This document shows positions 28,007 through 29,602 of a DNA stretch of 29,602 nt, piece after piece (position 1 is the first letter of the stretch; the number at the start of each line of letters is the position of its first letter). The notes below the pieces were generated by a model. The model had not been told where the DNA came from. It searched no databases and saw only the letters and a program-made list of their open reading frames with translations. The stretch is from Phellopilus nigrolimitatus. Lineage: Eukaryota; Basidiomycota; Agaricomycetes; Hymenochaetales; Hymenochaetaceae. The stretch lies in assembly GCA_021029095.1 (NCBI GenBank), contig JAJOHG010000316.1, positions 1 through 29,602 on the forward strand. Direction: 5' to 3'. The position numbers were made by a program, and so were the translations under genes.

Positions 28007-28235
28007 TCCATTGTTGTGGGGAGACGTCTGGAGACAGATGAAAACACATGCGCATAGTCATCTTCTAAGATTATCAGAAACGATGCAGAGATAAGATGCG
28101 AAGGCAGCATCATTTCAAATATTTGGCTCCGCAAATTCAAAAAAACTTGCTGTTCCTTACGAAGAGTAGAATTCACATTTGCAGTACATGTACACATGAT
28201 GCTGGCACGAGTCCCAATTTTGTTATCATATTTAC

Positions 28236-28553
28236 AAAACATGTACGAGAAGACAAAGAAAAAGAGAAATCCATCAGACAAACGCTACTCTCGCTGGCAA
28301 GTCCACCGCACGCCCCCGAAGAAGCGAGCGCAGCAGAACGAACCAAACGTCCTCGAGCTCACAAGGAACATAGTTCTCAGTATAATGAGACAGCGCAGAT
28401 ATCGTCTACTGGATTTGAAGGATGTGGCATGTGTAGACATGCGAGGCTCGAGTTAGTTTCTATAAAATAGATCCTAGCTGAGTATGTTTTAAGGAAACAA
28501 AAATGCGAGCGCTCAAGAATTTATATGATCTGTGGATGGTCCGTGCGTTGTGG
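28236..28553 (-). repeat. Inverted duplication, arm B distal block
   Basis: The reverse-complement partner of 12981-13300. In the direction of the small gene it carries a TATA-like CATATAAATTC (28519-28526) and an ATG at 28440 opening a 51-codon frame to a TAG at 28285. In the opposite direction a 78-codon frame from 28211 crosses the block. Many differences from arm A are C/T or G/A changes, several at CG dinucleotides (CGA against TGA, CCG against CTG, ACG against ATG). Confidence 0.8.
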
Positions 28554-28786
28554 CTGTGCGTGCACGTGAGAGTCACGTTGCCTGCTAATTTTAGGCATTA
28601 CATATATTTGTATCACGTGCACATATCTCAAAGGTCCTCCTTCATTTGCTGAGAGAAATTTGACTGCACTCGCCGCCTCGTGAACGAATGGAAGTAACTG
28701 CGGATTATTTTCACACTCGAAGAGTGGCGCTTGAACGTTCCTACATGCTGCGGAACCATCATGAGAATTTTCTCATGCCTACTTCC

Positions 28787-28794
28787 TTATAAAG
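28787..28794 (+). promoter_or_regulatory. TATA box for the aspartic protease gene
   Basis: CTTCCTTATAAAGAACC lies about 140 bp upstream of the ATG at 28932; a CT-rich stretch follows (28840-28866), as is common near fungal transcription starts. Confidence 0.55.
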
Positions 28795-28931
28795 AACCAC
28801 AAGCGTGTCAGGACACCCGCACCGCCTGTCCAACTGCTCGGCCGTCTCTCTTTCTTATTCTCCCATCTACTAGTATTTTGGCTCTACGGACACGTTTGTC
28901 TTGAAGACGACGACGATAATTTGCAAACGAA

Positions 28932-29602
28932 ATGACTCCAAAACGTTCAGCCACGGCCTGGACGACAGCGCTCCTTGCGGCACTCCTTCTACCTACACCC
29001 ATCTTCGTGTTTGCTGCGCCGAATGCGCAGGGTTTTGAGCATCTACACGTACCTCTTATACGACGGAATCCTGCTCCGCTGTCTCCAGACAGGATTGCTG
29101 CCATTGCAGACGGCCTGCGGATCAAGTATGGGCGTCCCACTGTTGGATCGTCACTAAAGAAGAGAGGGAGCACCGCGAACATCCAGACTACAAACCAGCA
29201 GTCCGACTCGAGCTATTTTGCTCCATTAACTATTGGAACACCGTGCGTGCCTTTCCCTTTTTCGTTTTTTCTCTTATTTTGTGAATGCGGTTCCGCTTCA
29301 CTTGTCTAAATGCGTTCATTCCTTTTCTTTTGTACGCTCATGCTCTGATTCTCAGAGGTCAATCTTTCAACGTCATCCTCGACACGGGGTCGTCCGATCT
29401 CTGGGTTGCAGGGACAGCATGCACAGAATGTCCTCAGAATACACCGCTGTTCGACTCGTCCAAATCAACTTCCTTCACGACGTCGCAACAAAGCATCGAG
29501 ATCAGCTACGGTTCTGGTGAGGTCGCAGGTGAGGTCGCTACGGACAATGTCAACATGGGCGGCTTTTCTATCTCTGGTCAAACCCTGAGTGTCTGGATTT
29601 TT
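28932..29602 (+). CDS. Secreted aspartic protease (peptidase A1), 5' part
   Basis: Exons 28932-29242 and 29356 to the window end, joined over a 113-bp GT-AG intron (29243-29355) that splits a Pro codon. Residues 1-28 are a signal peptide (hydrophobic LLAALLLPTPIFVF, then AAP). A propeptide follows to about residue 90, with basic KKR near residue 77 as a possible processing site. The mature part has YFAPLTIGTPGQSFNVILDT and then the catalytic DTGSSDLWVAG (first active-site Asp about residue 112), a paired-Cys loop (TACTECPQNT) and the flap region ISYGSGEVAG. This is the N-lobe of a pepsin-type enzyme of the polyporopepsin class; the C-lobe with the second catalytic Asp is outside the window. 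The last residues (LSVWIF) do not look conserved, so another intron may begin at GTGTCT near 29590. Confidence 0.9.

Noticed and set aside
28096..28470. A plus frame of 124 codons across arm B
   Set aside because: The matching region in arm A is interrupted in this frame (stop soon after the CAGACAAACGCT motif), so there is no evidence of protein-level conservation in this direction.

Overview
This 29.6 kb window reads as nuclear DNA of a filamentous basidiomycete, probably an agaricomycete. Genes are split by many short GT-AG introns (mostly 45-90 bp), lie on both strands, have TATA-like boxes 60-140 bp upstream, and their products are of fungal families. There are no bacterial-type operons, and I saw no tRNA, rRNA or CRISPR array. 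Exon structures below were built by hand from splice sites, reading frame and remembered family conservation; they are not transcript-supported.

Layout. (1) 1-7.2 kb: three paralogues of an uncharacterised basidiomycete protein family with an RFHW motif (1-308 minus, cut by the window edge; 2150-2665 minus; 6577-7176 plus) surround a 1.2 kb palindromic foldback repeat (3373-4552, with a partial extra copy at 3137-3370) and the gene for small-subunit ribosomal protein uS2/RPS0 (5186-6144 plus). (2) 8.1-12.7 kb: a 16-exon minus-strand gene for a large membrane protein of the fungal ArAE/FUSC (BRE4-like, DUF2421) family, including a 7-nt microexon. (3) 13.0-14.05 kb: one arm of an inverted duplication carrying a small uncharacterised gene. 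(4) 15.7-17.7 kb: a secreted/membrane DOMON-cytochrome b561 protein. (5) 18.4-21.6 kb: an API5-like HEAT-repeat protein in eight exons. (6) 23.0-25.0 kb: a graveyard of host-gene fragments: a broken mitochondrial dicarboxylate-type carrier, an unidentified acidic-protein fragment and an internally deleted piece of splicing factor CLF1 that still has an intron. (7) 26.0-27.1 kb: a small hypothetical gene and a decayed neighbour sharing a duplicated promoter. (8) 27.5-28.55 kb: the second arm of the inverted duplication, with the paralogue of the gene in (3). (9) 28.9 kb to the end: the 5' part of a secreted aspartic protease.

The clearly housekeeping genes (RPS0, API5-like) are independent of each other; I see no biosynthetic or defence cluster. 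The unusual content is duplication history: the foldback element, the RFHW paralogues, the inverted duplication about 15 kb apart, the promoter duplication and the fragment graveyard. I found no convincing new multi-gene system. The best candidates for something undescribed are the small paralogous gene pair with its conserved distal block and the modular foldback element.
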